Shown in pieces: positions 49,501-54,345 of a stretch of 64,000 nt of DNA. The notes beneath the pieces are model-generated. The model searched no databases and had not been told where the DNA came from. It saw only the letters and a list, made by a program, of their open reading frames with translations. The position numbers and the translations under genes were made by a program. Each line of letters begins with the position of its first letter. Positions within the stretch are counted from its first letter, which is position 1. The stretch comes from Sinonovacula constricta (lineage: Eukaryota; Mollusca; Bivalvia; Cardiida; Solecurtidae). The stretch lies in NCBI GenBank assembly GCA_007844125.1, contig CM017572.1, positions 24,155,879-24,219,878 of the forward strand. The letters run 5' to 3'.

Positions 49501-50394
49501 AGCAAGGAAGTTAAGATAACAGGCCAAGCTAACAGCTCATCACCACTTGCTAGCAAGGAAGTTAAGATAACAGGCCAAGCTAACAGCACATCACCACTTG
49601 CTAGCAAGGAAGTTAAGGAGACTGGCGTAGCTAACAGCATATCACCCCTTGCTAGCAAGGAAGTTAAGGAGACAGGCGTAGCTAACAGTACATCACCACT
49701 TGCTAGCAAGGCAGTTAAGGAGACAGGCCAAGCTAACAGCACATCACCACTTGCTAGCAAGGAAGTTAAGGAGACTGGCGTAGCTAACAGCATATCACCC
49801 CTTGCTAGCAAGGAAGTTAAGGAGACAGGCGTAGCTAACAGTACATCACCACTTGCTAGCAAGGAAGTTAAGATAACAGGCCAAGCTAACAGCACATCAC
49901 CTCTTGCTAACAAGGAAGTCAAGGTTACAGATACCATTGAAAGTTCTTCTGGAAAAGCTATAAAGGTGACAGAAACTGATGAAAGTTCTTCCCTCGTGGC
50001 ATTAAATGAGCATCACCTTGTGAAGACTTCCTCATGTGCTAGCAAAGACATAAACGACACAGGTGTGACCAATAGTCTTTCCCCTTTTGCTTGCATACAA
50101 GCATCTGAAGTGAAAGCATCCAGGACTGGGTCCACAAACGATGAAATCCAGCTATCTTCATCAGTCATCATTGGGGAGACATCAGGCAATGATAATCTAC
50201 AATCATCTGTTCAGTCAATCATAGTCGAAGACACAGCAGCAAAAAGTGGTTCGCAGTGCACAGAAGAGATAAGAAACAATGGCATGCCAGTTCAAAACTA
50301 CATAAATCTACGAAGAGTTTTGACTGATTCACAAATGCTGATACCAGGGATAAGTGGCGAAACAAACCCCCAAACAGATCAAAATTCAGACTAA
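11335..50394 (+). CDS. SNAPC4: SNAPC4 (SNAP190), snRNA-activating protein complex subunit 4, 30 exons
   Basis: Largest subunit of SNAPc, which binds the proximal sequence element of snRNA promoters in the nucleus and supports Pol II and Pol III snRNA transcription (family knowledge). Exons read from splice sites and phase: 11335-11497, 16669-16748, 17709-17873, 19886-19996, 20554-20632, 22089-22170, 22718-22822, 23442-23517, 24063-24227, 24792-24856, 25632-25717, 26440-26543, 27190-27284, 27887-27978, 29309-29421, 30641-30694, 31375-31405, 31965-32090, 32548-32729, 33528-33836, 35841-36018, 36745-36833, 37039-37557, 38086-38172, 38888-39011, 40335-40479, 42057-42133, 42706-42897, 46812-46975, 47686-50394. 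They sum to 6,567 nt (2,188 aa plus stop) with every junction in phase. An in-frame TAA lies three codons before the ATG. The protein is much longer than human SNAPC4 (about 1,470 aa as I recall), mostly because of the last exon. The weakest junction is exon 26/27 (donor GTTGGT). Confidence 0.9.
12530..14152 (-). pseudogene. MULE-like transposase remnant, copy 1
   Basis: Minus-strand blocks occur in the expected family order. DLYGPSGQIVRKQ...RSADPKDLAFDV lies at about 14150-13990, and WYLDGTFKVVTLPFLQLWF...KQVPLCFLLL...KQDYTAV at about 13900-13662. LEKIIKSMKKASLVEGFMID is near 13553-13475. A block with KGCVYSWTQAV...LLVLPFLPASDI...KWSIYCQ...TNNE lies at about 13320-12970. GWHRSINRNGDRGALSFYVL is near 12825. 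The DGTFK, D-E, QAV, LPFLP and TNNxxGWHR motifs are those of MULE-domain transposase-like proteins in animals. In-frame stops break the 13.3-13.0 kb block, so it is not functional. Short intron-like gaps with GT-AG ends separate some blocks. Confidence 0.72.
14690..15337 (-). pseudogene. MULE-like transposase remnant, copy 2 (partial)
   Basis: The block at about 15050-14690 encodes EALRQVFPTSTARGCVCHRM, then QRVYRKVQEKGL, RRVMSLPYLPCEQIEASF, ENWCVFQETNNDL. This is the same middle segment of the transposase that copy 1 has at 13.3-13.0 kb, so it is a second copy or a rearranged piece: in copy-1 order it lies on the wrong side of the DGTFK block. An upstream block, 15337-15098, is basic (KATGKKRLF...EEEMRKKSNSRYSQ) and may be its N-terminal part. 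There is no intact gene. Confidence 0.62.
15417..15958 (+). mobile_element. SINE-C (tRNA head), full copy split by an insertion
   Basis: The head GGCCGCAATAGCTCAGATGG and GTGGGTTCGAACCCC resemble tRNA A and B boxes (internal Pol III promoter). The body runs to the ATGCCGACTATTCCCAATCC tail. A 250-base insertion (15443-15692) interrupts the head and is flanked by GTAGAG on both sides; it contains the hairpin CGCCTCCG-GTGAA-CGGAGGCG at 15601-15621. Confidence 0.8.
16131..16440 (+). repeat. Diverged tandem duplication near the right end of the intron 1 element
   Basis: GATAATCCTGTTCCCCTAAT begins a stretch at 16139 that recurs at 16300, about 161 bases on, followed by matching sequence (ATGTTCATAGTCGAAAGCCG, then CTGTCTCGATAAATCATTTC). 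The join regions carry TTTATCGAAATGA or TTTACTGAAATGA, resembling the terminal inverted repeat of the enclosing element. Confidence 0.8.
16798..17133. mobile_element. Pogo-like MITE in SNAPC4 intron 2 (336 bp)
   Basis: The left end CAGTGCTCCCCCT and the right end AGAGGGAGCACTG are inverted, flanked by TA (16796-16797 and 17134-17135). Internal repeats ACCTCTCTTAGACG occur. There is no coding capacity. It begins only 49 bases after the exon 2 donor. Confidence 0.82.
17273..17306. repeat. Poly-C run, 34 bases, SNAPC4 intron 2
   Basis: 34 consecutive C followed by an A run. The length is likely to vary in sequencing. Confidence 0.97.
18127..18697. mobile_element. CAG...CTG insertion (571 bp) inside a SINE, intron 3
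   Basis: ACCTAT occurs immediately before (18121-18126) and after (18698-18703) the segment. The SINE consensus on each side (TCTTCCTCCACC and AAGCTGGAC) rejoins if the segment and one ACCTAT are removed. The ends start CAG and finish CTG. The interior has inverted copies of TTTACTAGCC and GGGCTAGTAA and an 18-C run. The class is uncertain; hAT-like by the CAG ends, although hAT normally makes 8-bp duplications. Confidence 0.7.
18249..18266. repeat. Poly-C run, 18 bases, inside the 18127-18697 insertion
   Basis: 18 consecutive C followed by AAAC. Confidence 0.97.
18945..19085 (+). mobile_element. SINE-B, 3' half, SNAPC4 intron 3
   Basis: Contains GTGAAGGCAGCACTATATCT, GCTTCAAGTGGACACC and the family end AATAAACAAACAAG. 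Confidence 0.78.
19255..19330 (+). mobile_element. tRNA-like SINE head fragment
   Basis: CAGTGGCACAGTTAGTAGAA and GGATTTGAATCC resemble tRNA A and B boxes; no body follows. Confidence 0.4.
19528..19760 (+). mobile_element. SINE-A, near full length, SNAPC4 intron 3
   Basis: GGTGCCTGTGGCAAAGTGGT head, CCGGTGGTTCTACCCAGACA body, AGTGATGTATCTAAAAC end. Confidence 0.82.
20059..20165 (+). repeat. Short direct duplication, SNAPC4 intron 4
   Basis: CATGGTAAGCACAAA followed by TTGTCGACATATAACCTCTC occurs twice in succession, the second with a TAAATCA insertion. Confidence 0.9.
20985..21150 (+). mobile_element. SINE-B, partial, SNAPC4 intron 5
   Basis: GGTATAGCTCCCTTGTTTAT through GCAGCACTATATCTGCTTCA; 5' head and 3' end lost. 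Confidence 0.75.
22927..23225 (+). repeat. Fragment related to the 2.5-kb TTAA element, SNAPC4 intron 7
   Basis: It begins TTAAAGGTAGCATCCTTCAG, a diverged form of the element's end, and contains ATCTATAAATAAGCACAATG and AAAATAGCTAACTGTGCAGT shared with the copies at 3.2-3.7 kb and 55.9 kb. The right terminus is missing. Confidence 0.65.
23775..23925 (+). mobile_element. SINE-A, body only, SNAPC4 intron 8
   Basis: GGGACTTAATGTGGGAAGAT through TGATCATAACTATAAAA; head missing. Confidence 0.75.
24063..29421 (+). CDS. SNAPC4: SNAPC4 exons 9-15: Myb DNA-binding domain (half plus four repeats)
   Basis: Residues about 288-527. A half repeat (ECENMWRNVLQP) is followed by four Myb/SANT repeats. The first is RGKWTDEENQHL...NWEKIASELG...QCLQHYQ, the second SEWTPEEDDNL...CLARWRKS, the third RGKWTDVEDCEL...DWIRVAEM...QCRERWTNIL and the fourth QGRYEDDKKLIQL...DWFKISKDLPGWT...VQRRFKQLL. 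Spaced tryptophans are visible; the first Trp is replaced by Tyr in the fourth repeat. This half-plus-four arrangement is diagnostic for SNAPC4 and would contact the proximal sequence element. The repeats are split by introns at different points. Intron 10 (24857-25631) carries a pogo-like element. All splice sites are GT-AG. Confidence 0.93.
24615..24755 (+). mobile_element. SINE-B, 3' half, SNAPC4 intron 9
   Basis: GTGACTGGGCGTGGTATCAT through ACGATAAACCCAATAAACAA. Confidence 0.8.
25016..25555. mobile_element. Pogo-like MITE in SNAPC4 intron 10 (540 bp)
   Basis: The left end CAGTCGAACATTGGTTATTC and the right end GAATAACCAAAGTTCTACTG are inverted with two mismatches, flanked by TA dinucleotides (25014-25015 and 25556-25557). 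Two tandem GGTTATTCAATCTCG units follow the left end. It splits the gap between two Myb-encoding exons but leaves both splice sites intact. Confidence 0.85.
25985..26175 (+). repeat. Dispersed repeat (CACCCCAGTCGGTCC family), copy 2, SNAPC4 intron 11
   Basis: Same family as the copy at 2655-2868, here directly followed by a SINE of the A family. It explains the open reading frame spanning it; no protein is implied. Confidence 0.75.
26188..26332 (+). mobile_element. SINE-A, internally deleted, SNAPC4 intron 11
   Basis: Full head (GCTCCCGTGCCATAGTTGTA, GGGTTTGAGTCCC) joins directly from TCTTCCAGCTG to TGATGTATTTAAAAAAC. Confidence 0.8.
26680..27060 (+). mobile_element. Two tRNA-headed SINE fragments, SNAPC4 intron 12
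   Basis: 26680-26775 is a SINE-A head (CCCATAGCCTTGCAGTTGAA). 26885-27060 has a different head (TGATCTAGTGGTAAGATG; B-box-like GGATCGAACCCC), seen only once here. Confidence 0.6.
28136..28262 (+). mobile_element. SINE-B, 5' half, SNAPC4 intron 14
   Basis: CCCAGGTTTGATCCCGGGCC (B-box region) through CCATGACTGGTCGGCCTGG; 3' half absent. Confidence 0.78.
29050..29240 (+). mobile_element. SINE-A, SNAPC4 intron 14
   Basis: GTGGGTTCAAATCCTGATCG, then GCGGTGCACCGATGATTCTA, then a poly-A/C end near the exon 15 acceptor. Confidence 0.8.
29555..29822 (+). mobile_element. SINE-B, near full length, SNAPC4 intron 15
   Basis: GGAGGCCCCATTGGCACCC head, body with GGTAGTGGTATAGTTCGCTT, end GACGATAAACCCAAACAAAC. 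Confidence 0.8.
29845..30060 (+). mobile_element. SINE-A, diverged, SNAPC4 intron 15
   Basis: CACCTGTGGCTTACTTGCCA head, TGTGGGTTCAAGTTTAAGTC B-box region, TTCCTCCACCGATAACTGGA body. Confidence 0.7.
30214..30410 (+). repeat. Dispersed ~190-bp repeat, copy 1, SNAPC4 intron 15
   Basis: Shares ATGCAAAAGTAAGAAATTTC, ACCTACCTACTGTTTG and AACAAGGGAGACAATTTC with 31547-31735, in the same orientation, roughly 85% alike by eye. Confidence 0.8.
30641..37557 (+). CDS. SNAPC4: SNAPC4 exons 16-23: middle region with acidic/basic tract
   Basis: Residues about 528-1023. Exons 16-17 are very short (54 and 31 nt). Exon 19 contains VPRLPPLNRHFGSSLTALRS. Exon 20 (103 residues) has a lysine run (KNKKKKKKRDED) followed by a long Glu/Asp tract, so it is probably disordered. 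Exon 21 contains KRVISEELLRKRKAALDD. Exon 23 (173 residues) contains LPYLPPNMTNMQGLRRMLLE, an LPP-N segment reminiscent of exon 19. No enzymatic motif is seen. Introns here hold SINEs, a minisatellite (intron 20) and a pogo-like element. Continuity rests on splice sites and phase, since homology is weak outside the Myb domain. Confidence 0.8.
30898..31168. mobile_element. Possible short TIR element in SNAPC4 intron 16
   Basis: AATTTCATAATAAACGCCCC on the left resembles the inverse of GGGGGCGTTAAATATGAAGT on the right (about four mismatches in 20). It is ~270 bp with no coding capacity. Confidence 0.4.
31515..31543. repeat. (TA)n microsatellite
   Basis: Uninterrupted TA dinucleotides, about 14 units, adjoining the dispersed repeat that starts at 31547. 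Confidence 0.95.
31547..31735 (+). repeat. Dispersed ~190-bp repeat, copy 2, SNAPC4 intron 17
   Basis: Second copy of the repeat at 30214-30410, directly after a (TA)n run. The two copies bracket exons 16 and 17. Confidence 0.8.
32215..32465 (-). mobile_element. SINE-B, reverse copy, SNAPC4 intron 18
   Basis: Plus strand shows CACCAACAGTATTTCAGCTA, CAGTGTCCACTTGAAGC and GCAAGGGAGCTATACCACTA; head truncated. Confidence 0.8.
33060..33200 (+). mobile_element. SINE-A, body only, SNAPC4 intron 19
   Basis: AAAGGACTTAATGTGGTAAG through AATGATCATAATCGCTGC. Confidence 0.8.
33251..33470 (+). mobile_element. SINE-A, diverged, SNAPC4 intron 19
   Basis: GCAAATGGGTCGAATTGCTG head and ATGTCTGGGGTCTTTCGTCA body, 50 bases after the previous copy. 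Confidence 0.7.
33997..35610 (+). repeat. 18-bp minisatellite in SNAPC4 intron 20, split by a transposon
   Basis: The unit is close to GGGTATATACTTGAGACT, with GAGGCT and GAGACT variants, interrupted at intervals by a longer TATATATGGG spacer. The two blocks are 33997-34600 and 35378-35610, separated by the 773-bp element at 34603-35375. The period is a multiple of three, so long spurious reading frames open on both strands. Confidence 0.95.
34603..35375. mobile_element. Pogo/Tigger-like non-autonomous DNA transposon (773 bp)
   Basis: The left end CAGTCAACTCTCATTATCTC matches the inverted right end, with one mismatch. It is flanked by TA on both sides (34601-34602, 35376-35377), the target duplication of the Tc1/mariner/pogo superfamily. 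Subterminal TCNAAACTnTTTTCTACGG blocks are also inverted. No transposase reading frame is present. It sits inside the intron 20 minisatellite. Confidence 0.88.
36173..36412 (+). mobile_element. SINE-B, SNAPC4 intron 21, internally deleted
   Basis: Head CCTGGTTCAATCCC is followed almost directly by GTTCCACGACTGGTTGGCC, so the middle is deleted; it ends CCCAATAAACAAATAAG. Confidence 0.8.
37700..38112 (+). repeat. Tandem ~37-bp acceptor/exon-start repeats before SNAPC4 exon 24
   Basis: About eleven diverged units of the form TTTTATTNCAGTGCCTAG followed by TAAAAACTGAACCAG. The CAG-type positions fall near 37702, 37745, 37785, 37822, 37859, 37897, 37934, 37970, 38010, 38045 and 38083, a spacing of 36-43 bases. 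The last unit supplies the real acceptor and the first ~27 coding bases of exon 24. Several upstream units keep a usable pyrimidine tract and CAG, so they are potential decoy acceptors. Confidence 0.85.
38086..42897 (+). CDS. SNAPC4: SNAPC4 exons 24-28
   Basis: Residues about 1024-1232. Exon 24 starts TVKTEPDDDGFTSAILKART after an initial Cys; its first ~27 nt belong to the repeat unit that fills the end of intron 23. Exon 25 contains MVSMFGWPSFLSSLE. Exon 26 is preceded by CAGCAG, so either of two acceptors three bases apart could be used. Its donor (GTTGGT at 40480) is weak but is the only one near that keeps phase with exon 27. Exons 27-28 are highly charged (MSRGTYERERKKTIRRLG, then EMEEYERQRKEKADA), probably helical, and exon 28 ends Ser/Thr-rich. 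No known domain recognised. Confidence 0.75.
39065..39235 (+). mobile_element. SINE-A, diverged, SNAPC4 intron 25
   Basis: TTTGGATTCTGATCCTGGGC (B-box region), CCAGATATTTATCTTGGTGA and AGCTGAACATCCCTATAATG. Confidence 0.65.
39649..39918 (-). mobile_element. SINE-C, reverse copy, SNAPC4 intron 25
   Basis: Reverse complement of the 15.7-kb copy: the head is at 39918 (CTATTGCGGCCGG) with B box GGGGTTTGAACCC, and the tail is at 39649 (GGGATTTGGGATTAGCC). Explains the overlapping open frames on both strands. Confidence 0.85.
40697..41122 (-). mobile_element. SINE-A, reverse, split by the 209-bp hAT-like MITE, SNAPC4 intron 26
   Basis: Plus strand shows GTCATATTGGCAACGTCTAG before and GACCCCAGACTTAATGTCTA after the MITE, ending with TGGACTCGAACCC and the inverted head CCACTCAGCCACAATCGCCC. 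Confidence 0.8.
40740..40948. mobile_element. hAT-like MITE (209 bp) inside a reversed SINE, intron 26
   Basis: The termini CAGGGTTGTCATTAG and CTAGTGACAACCCTG are inverted repeats with one mismatch. The segment interrupts a reverse-oriented SINE (3' end at 40697-40739, 5' part at 40949-41122). It is notably GC-richer (GGCGGCTGGCGGCC). A clean 8-bp target duplication could not be read; ATTG is shared by both sides. Confidence 0.75.
42215..42312 (+). mobile_element. SINE-B, 3' third, SNAPC4 intron 27
   Basis: GAAGGCAGCACCATATCTGC through AAACCCAATAAACAAACAC. Confidence 0.78.
42420..42605 (+). mobile_element. SINE-A, SNAPC4 intron 27
   Basis: GGAGGTCTCTCATCTGACGT, TAACCCAGACATTTATCTGG and GCTATAATGACCATAATTGT. 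Confidence 0.72.
43253..46216 (+). repeat. ~3-kb minisatellite in SNAPC4 intron 28 with higher-order structure
   Basis: Two related units alternate. One is about 38 bp (ACACAAATACACCCTGTC with an AACCTTACACGTGTG half). The other is about 27 bp (AGTGTTAACACTAATACACC plus CTGTCTC). A block starting near 44622 recurs at 45634, an offset of about 1,012 bases with near identity, so part of the array was segmentally duplicated. Other blocks (the variant TACTTACTCTCTCAACC) recur near 43590, 44450, 44990 and 45460. Reading frames here are a product of the repeat. Confidence 0.95.
46812..46975 (+). CDS. SNAPC4: SNAPC4 exon 29: AT-hook-like motifs
   Basis: Residues about 1232-1286. The exon encodes APRRGRPRGRPPGRKA, with two overlapping R-G-R-P cores typical of AT-hooks, and further on RKSGRPSKQS. 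AT-hooks bind the minor groove of AT-rich DNA. The acceptor is TTTGTAG, the donor AAG|GTAATT, and the exon starts by completing a codon begun in exon 28. It follows the ~3-kb minisatellite of intron 28. The motif is seen directly; DNA binding is inferred. Confidence 0.78.
47686..50394 (+). CDS. SNAPC4: SNAPC4 exon 30: long terminal exon with 17-residue repeats
   Basis: Codes for residues about 1287-2188, almost 41% of the protein. Order: a Leu/Gln segment (QLQQILPAMENIILHLSE), a Ser/Thr/Gln-rich disordered stretch, an AT-hook-like KRRRGRPRKIVKMG near 48262-48306, another low-complexity stretch, then nineteen tandem copies of a 17-residue unit (48979-49947), and a unique C-terminal tail ending in TAA at 50392. 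There is no GT donor need and the acceptor is TTATTTTCAG, so this is read as the last exon. It could in principle start at the internal ATG (47728), but the upstream codons join exon 29 in frame. Confidence 0.85.
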   Translation, partial: KLCKPGQLQQILPAMENIILHLSEPIRDKVISTFTKNQAPHLSLLQAKNFNASSTSTNQEERSEEHQGKTNGKPQGSDYQESSANKDPVDSSNLVETSSSNQIQALQSSTSTQSPIAASQEQTPVNEKNKSTTYCLGRSLLQPAFSGCMASLSKTSISDLIKSSSSSVLCTGSSKNKVPESEKDRKRTQPLGEEKRRRGRPRKIVKMGSEAAVGINSIVSAGHKELESVNEARQTSLEPTDKQDQDSVSKWLGRGKALMSKNSAPRKRSKPADKAVNLPNEQAVDSLGKVLEARKATDSEGAVRVLVHKNAVSLISPELQDKLRNKLNATATVRTDSGGDSNHVLKNPETSVSSPTVIIQQVDNESQSTPDKRKPTIEIIMNVSIGKNDTEPERRALPHVHKVVKIVTGNAASSSPVASKGINQKLNALNSSPLASKAVKETGQANSTSPLASKEVKITGQANSTSPLASKEVKITGQANSISPLASKEVKITGQANSISPLASKAVKITGQATSISPLASKAVTITGQANTTSPLASKEVKMTGQANSTSPLASKKVKITGQAYSTLPLASKAVKETGQANSTSPLASKEVKITGQANSTSPLASKEVKITGQANSSSPLASKEVKITGQANSTSPLASKEVKETGVANSISPLASKEVKETGVANSTSPLASKAVKETGQANSTSPLASKEVKETGVANSISPLASKEVKETGVANSTSPLASKEVKITGQANSTSPLANKEVKVTDTIESSSGKAIKVTETDESSSLVALNEHHLVKTSSCASKDINDTGVTNSLSPFACIQASEVKASRTGSTNDEIQLSSSVIIGETSGNDNLQSSVQSIIVEDTAAKSGSQCTEEIRNNGMPVQNYINLRRVLTDSQMLIPGISGETNPQTDQNSD
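48979..49947 (+). repeat. Coding minisatellite, 19 x 51 bp, in SNAPC4 exon 30
   Basis: The 51-bp period keeps the frame. The consensus protein unit is SPLASKEVKITGQANST. GCT AGC (or GCT AAC in the last copy) recurs at exact 51-base steps from 48988 to 49906. Variable positions are E/A/K after SK, I/E/M before T, and Q/V after G, with higher-order runs of the ETGVANS variant near 49610-49850. Each unit carries a Ser-Pro and two or three lysines. A degenerate unit (SSPVASKGINQ) precedes the array. Confidence 0.97.
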
Positions 50395-50917
50395 TCATCG
50401 ATAAAATATGATCGTAATCCATGTTGGAATCATGAAAAAAACAAAAAAACATTTTCAATTGTTAATAATGGTTAGCTTATGCATTCAAGTTGTCTCAGGG
50501 CCATCTTTACAGTTTTCTTCATGTGAATCTTATAATTTAATGGTTAGTGGTATGATTAATTATAATTGAATATAATATATAATAATTATAAATGAATTGG
50601 CATTGTAGATGATATATATATATGACTTCTTAAAAATGTCAATATAAATGTAAACAGCAAACACATCGAACTGAATACATGTCTGGTGTAACCATTTTTA
50701 ATCATGTTTTCAGGTTAAGTATAGTTTTGTTTTTTCTTATTTTAAATTTGTTTTTGCTCCTCCAAATGCTATATTGCTAGTGTTCATTTATTAGACATTT
50801 TAATTGCCCCCAGTATAAGCTTTTATTCAGATAAGTGGATACATTTTCACCTCAAGTTATGATTAATTTTCTGGTTTTTGCCATTGGATTTTGTTATTAA
50901 ATTATGTTTTATATAAT

Positions 50918-50923
50918 AATAAA
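50918..50923 (+). terminator. Candidate poly(A) signal for SNAPC4
   Basis: First AATAAA seen after the stop codon at 50394, about 525 bases downstream in AT-rich DNA. A second AATAAA lies at 51360-51365. Which one is used cannot be told from sequence alone. Confidence 0.3.
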
Positions 50924-51629
50924 TTTTAAAATTAAAAAAATTGATTTAAACTGACCTGGTCACAGTATGGACACAATGCATATAACTTCACAATTCACAC
51001 ATCATATCTATTTGAAAATCATCTCAAGTGTTAACATATGTAGAGGTTATGACGGTTGTTCCTTATGCGATAATGTAATTTATTTCATTAAAATGGTTCT
51101 ACGATTGTACATACCCAAATATGCCTCGTATAACAATGTTACTAGCTGTATATTATTTTTTTATTTCACTTGTGCAGTTGCCGAAAGTGCCAAAGTGTTT
51201 GATCATTGTGTTGTTGTTTTTTAGCAATGTTTACAGCCTTTATATGCTTGTGAGGTTATTTATTTCCACATTCACCATTTCATGATGAAATGTGTGCATG
51301 CACCCTTTTGTTCATGTTTTGTTGGATCTGGGTATAATAATTGAACAAAATATGCCAGTAATAAAATGCATCTCCTGATAAAATTGTGGTCATGCTTAGG
51401 AAATAGATTTGAATTTGTTACTCAGTGTCATTGAAACTATTTTGAATTTTGACTCCTGGTCCCATTTTCGGAAACATCTCTATTGAGATTTTGCCCAATC
51501 ACAAAAAAATCTTCCTTGGACATTGTACGGCAATTGTAATATGTTATCCGCCATTAACCTGGCAAGGTGAAAGTATCGACACATTACAACGATGTATGAT
51601 TTTATATGAGTTCAGACTGAGCATCAAAA

Positions 51630-51855
51630 ATTTGAGGTAGAGTTGCTAATTTGTAACTCCTCTGAATGCTTAGCTTCTTACCACGTGGGTTGAAGTCCCA
51701 TTTTAGGCGAAAGGACTTAATGTGGGAAGGTCTTCCAGTTAACTTGCGGTGCACCGGTGGTTCTAGCCAGACATTTGTCTGCAATCTTTCTCCACCAAAA
51801 ATCTGGATGTCGCTGTAATGATCATAGTTATAAATGCGATGTATTTAAAAAAAAA
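51630..51855 (+). mobile_element. SINE-A, intergenic, head truncated
   Basis: GCTAATTTGTAACTCCTCTG, ACGTGGGTTGAAGTCCC, then the full body to GATGTATTTAAAAAAAA. Confidence 0.82.
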
Positions 51856-52175
51856 ATACAAAAAATTGAGCTTGAGCAAAACCTCAAATGAGAACAGATT
51901 CTGCAAGTGGGGAGTGGTCTTAAAACACCGTGATTTACATGAATTTATATGAATTGTCACTTTTTGCAAGTATTTTGAAAATGGAATGGTTTTACTGATT
52001 CATCAAAGTGGGATCTGTTGCCAAGCATTTATTATGGATGACTTTTGTCTTGCCATTACTTTGTTATGGTTTATTAAAAATATAACCTGTTGCTTGTTGC
52101 TTCTTATTTTTATTTATTTATAAACTTATTTTTGTTTGGCATTTCTATTACTTAAAAATAAATGTTTAAATATAA

Positions 52176-52680
52176 TTAACTCATTATACCCTAATGACGC
52201 ATTAAAGCGGCACGAAAAACAGCCTCCTCATGCCGGGAGACGACTTATCGCGTCGCATTTTACCTGTGTCTGGCGCCGAGCGCCGCGTTAAGGCGGCCCT
52301 GAAAATGTCTCGGCTACTGCCGAACGCCGCGTTAATGCGTCCATCATATTTGCTGGTTAAAACTCATGTTTTCAATCACTTTCGAGTCTCGGCCAATCAA
52401 GTACATCACAGTATCATAAATGCTAATGTCATCGTAATCTAAATCTATCGGTTTAAATCCTTTTTTGTTTTTTCATTTATTGTATCGAGCAACAGAAAAA
52501 TCGGCGACATTTTCTCTGATTGAAGTGATTCACATCTAATTTGAAACATTTCTCGGCTGATATAGATAATAGATGTCTCGGCATGAGGGGCAGATAAGAC
52601 CCCCACCAGGTGTAGGGCATAACTGGAGAAATGCCTCTAGGGTACAACTGGTCAATTAGCTGTAGGGCACAATGAGTTAA
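52176..52680. mobile_element. TTAA-flanked MITE (505 bp) downstream of SNAPC4
   Basis: The left end TTAACTCATTATACCCTA is the inverse of the right end TAGGGCACAATGAGTTAA with two mismatches, and both finish in TTAA, so it is piggyBac-like. The interior is distinctly GC-rich (GGCGCCGAGCGCCGCGTTAA) with a repeated GCCGCGTTAA-GCG motif. No transposase is encoded. Confidence 0.82.
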
Positions 52681-52786
52681 ACACTGTCAAAATGGTTATT
52701 TGTAGAGACCTTTTAAATAGGCCTTCACATAAAAGACATTTACTTCATATATATCCAAAATGATATCAAGTATAAACAAAGAAGGA

Positions 52787-53025
52787 ATGCCCATGGTATG
52801 ATGGTAGAGTCAACAATTTGTTACTCCTCTGACTGCTTAGCCTCCCATTGCATGGATTCAAGCCACGTTCGGGGCAAAGAACTTGGTGTGGAAAGGGCTT
52901 CCATCTGACCTGCCGTGCACTGGTAGTTCTACCCATACATTAGTTTGGGATCTTACTCCACCATAATAGCTGGACATCGCTATGTGATTATAATTGGTCG
53001 CTGTGATGTATCTAAAATAATAAAT
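52787..53025 (+). mobile_element. SINE-A, near full length, intergenic
   Basis: TGCCCATGGTATGATGGTAG head, GCATGGATTCAAGCCACG B-box region, end GTATCTAAAATAATAAA. Confidence 0.83.
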
Positions 53026-54207
53026 TAAAACATTTTATTTGATGTTTAACTAAGTTTGAGGCCTATATGTTTTGTGAATTCTTACATAATACTGAATACA
53101 ACAAATTTCCATTTGTTTTTTCCTAGCGGTTTAAGTACTGATTTTTCACCCAAAAATTTGAAATATAAGAAAGCCAGAACTTTATACAAGTTTATTTTAG
53201 ACTTTCTTAAATGGCTTATTTTTTTTTATCCCATTTGCTGATACACAATATACTTTGAATCTTTCACATAATTTTAACTCTGCGTAGACCACACATTTAA
53301 ACATGGCCAAGTATTCTTTGCATATGCTGGTCATTATAATGTACAGCCAAATACAAACAAAATCTAGCTATTTGTTCAGGGTGTTTTAGCAGTACAGCTA
53401 GCAGTGTACAGAAGCCTCATAGAGACATTTTTGTGCATCTAATGTTGAATTAACTTGAACCAGTACAACACATGGTACATGTCAATATTAAGGATTTATT
53501 TATTTTTGGACATTGGGTATATCAAGTAATTAATTTGTAATCAACTTTAGCATGAATCATTCAAATTAAAATTCATTTGAAAAATAAAAATTTAAAACTA
53601 CACATATTTTATTCTTCATTTGGAAGAGAGGTACATAAAAAATGTCAAAAGTTGAAAAGTAAAAACGTTGACCATGCAATGCAGCCCATACCAGGATTTG
53701 AACCCTCAGCCCATAATTTTGAAGCATTTAAACCCTAACTCTGATACTCTTCAATTGGAGATGCAACATTACATTTGCTATAGCTTAAGCAAATTATTAT
53801 AGCTCACTTTTAGTGGGTTTTTTTCAATCACTGTATTGCATTAACATAAATAAGAACTTGCCCATTGTCTTCCATTATAATACATTAGGAATATAATTTT
53901 GCTTGCATGTGTCATAAACAACAAAAAAATCTTATAATTTTTTATTCTTTTTAATCATAAATTTATACATTTTACATGAAATATTTTTTTAACAGATAAA
54001 TCTGAGTGGTGCTGACAATCTGTTGGCAAACAATTTATAAATTGTTACTTATTTATATATTGCTAATTTTCCTTTTTTGGAAGCAAATCATTAGGACTAT
54101 TAAATTAAAATTTTCAAAATAAGTAAATTATTTTTAAAAGAAATATACACAATTTAACTTAATTTTATATACACATGTACTGAAGTTCAACATGATATCA
54201 AGAAAGC

Positions 54208-54345
54208 ACCCGTGGCCAGGTAGTTAGAGTTGCCGAATCAGTCCGTTTCACTGCCTGGGTTCAGGTCCTGGTCAGGGCAAGAACTTTCATGTGTGGAGCT
54301 TTTCCAGCTAACATATGGAGCGCTGGTGGTTCTACCCAGACATTA
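54208..54345 (+). mobile_element. SINE-A, 3' truncated, intergenic
   Basis: CACCCGTGGCCAGGTAGTTA head, CTGGGTTCAGGTCCTGG B-box region, stops after TTCTACCCAGACATTA. Confidence 0.78.

Noticed and set aside
48954..49937. Minus-strand frames of LLASGDVLLAWPV repeats
   Set aside because: Antisense shadows of the coding 51-bp repeat in SNAPC4 exon 30.
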